Below are positions 63,339 to 64,000 of a stretch of 64,000 nt of DNA, one piece after another. The stretch lies in assembly GCA_028571685.1 (NCBI GenBank), contig CM053142.1:124426796-124490795 (forward strand), read 5' to 3'. Under the pieces are notes generated by a model, which ran no database searches, was not told where the DNA came from, and saw only the letters and a program-made list of their open reading frames with translations. The stretch is from Heterohyrax brucei (lineage: Eukaryota > Chordata > Mammalia > Hyracoidea > Procaviidae). The number at the start of each line of letters is the position of its first letter. Positions within the stretch are counted from its first letter, which is position 1. Both the position numbers and the translations under genes were made by a program.

Positions 63339-64000
63339 CTTTTAATTAAGATTGAGTGAAAATGTACATTCCCATATAAATTTCATGCCGACCTATGTGC
63401 AGCTTCCACTGCTCAGTGACAGCACACTCTTCCTGTCTGCTCCAGGCATGTCTTATCCTCCCAACAATCTCCTATCCCCTCGTCCTCACCTACTCCCCTT
63501 CCTCTAGTAAGAGGTCAGCAGGATGACATCCTATAGATGCGTAGAACCATAAAGTGCTCACATGATATGGTCACTCTGTATCACCAAGTCCAATCTTCCT
63601 GTCTGAGAGCTGACCTCCATTATGAATTATGGACAGGGGCAGCATCAGGGCCAGGGGCCATGCTCCCAGGGGAACTCCAAAGCCCAAGGACCATCAATTG
63701 TGGTCTTTTAATGAACTCAGGGTGCACCCCTATTTATTCTCTTGTTGCCAGTGAGACTCAACTTTGTTAGCTCCATCACGGCTATCACTGGTGGTGGCTG
63801 GGCACCATCCGGTTCTTCCAGTTACAAGTCATCGTAGCCACCCACTCACATGGGTCTCTCTGTCTTCTGCGTTCTCTTTCCCCCATGTCGTTTTGGTCCT
63901 TGGTGATTATCTGTTCCTGCTAAGTTGGGACCATTGGCTGTACCCTCCAATGGCAGCTTGTCAGCTTTTAAGATCCCAGACACCACTCACCATTGTGGGG
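63339..64000 (-). mobile_element. L1 3' UTR copy, antisense, runs off window
   Basis: Same module as 8904-9676 ('agattgagtgaaaatgtaca' to 'agatcccagacaccactcac'). It interrupts Tigger1. Its 5' end is beyond 64000. Confidence 0.88.

Larger units (their letters stand above)
59537..64000 (+). other. MON2: MON2 intron 10 (partial)
   Basis: Runs off the window. 59540-59840 shows nothing assignable. Old L1 3' UTR-type scraps lie at about 59870-60030 and 60236-60345. From 60533 on it is almost wholly AfroSINE, Tigger1, RTE and L1. Confidence 0.88.

Noticed and set aside
1..64000. CRISPR arrays, operons, phage or plasmid genes.
   Set aside because: No regularly spaced repeats and no clustered long open frames. 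Split exons, SINEs and LINEs show a mammalian genome.

Overview
This is nuclear DNA from a placental mammal, most probably an afrotherian and specifically an elephant or close relative. Two things point there. Dozens of copies of a tRNA-derived SINE (AfroSINE type; head 'ggaaaccctggtgg..agtggttaagtgct', tail 'atgagtcggaatcgactc') lie beside RTE-type LINEs that share its 3' tail. There are also L1 copies with a 3' UTR module unlike that of primates or rodents, plus ordinary mammalian MIR, L2, Tigger1 and hAT fossils. There is no prokaryotic, plasmid or CRISPR content. Repeat family names come from remembered consensus features, not a database search.

One protein-coding gene explains the window: the 5' part of MON2 on the + strand. 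It has a CpG-rich promoter at about 2.9-3.6 kb, the start codon at 3489, and ten coding exons (3489-3599, 29288-29351, 38815-38942, 40508-40639, 41382-41511, 43431-43528, 44458-44583, 51385-51579, 58841-58965, 59397-59536). These join in one open frame with GT/AG junctions and encode the first ~416 residues of a protein that is about 1,700 residues long in human. The gene continues past the right edge. MON2 is a Golgi/endosome scaffold related to large Arf-GEFs but lacking the Sec7 domain; this window covers its N-terminal DCB/HUS-like region.

Layout: 0-2.9 kb, intergenic repeats (a MIR split by RTE and AfroSINE, several AfroSINEs). 2.9-3.6 kb, promoter and exon 1. 3.6-29.3 kb, intron 1: AfroSINEs; an old antisense L1 (about 6.69-9.99 kb) carrying a palindromic mariner, an AfroSINE and a younger L1 3' end; a near full-length sense RTE (10.8-14.6 kb) split by another L1 3' end; an L2; and a near full-length antisense L1 (about 21.78-28.58 kb). 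29.4-38.8 kb, intron 2: quieter, with two old interspersed repeats and dinucleotide tracts. 38.9-44.5 kb, introns 3-6, compact, with AfroSINE clusters. 44.6-51.4 kb, intron 7: MIR, an L2 split by an antisense RTE, an L1 3' end. 51.6-58.8 kb, intron 8: L1, MIR, a hAT-like element, AfroSINEs. 59.5-64 kb, intron 10: a Tigger1 copy riddled with AfroSINE, RTE and L1 insertions.

I found no new biological system. The most interesting material is transposon archaeology: datable nests with target-site duplications, a palindromic mariner, an RTE interrupted just after its reverse transcriptase catalytic motif, two L1 3' fragments truncated at nearly the same base, and SINE/LINE tail sharing. A 13-codon upstream ORF lies in the MON2 5' leader region. 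Nearly all open frames outside the ten exons are chance frames or transposon remnants.
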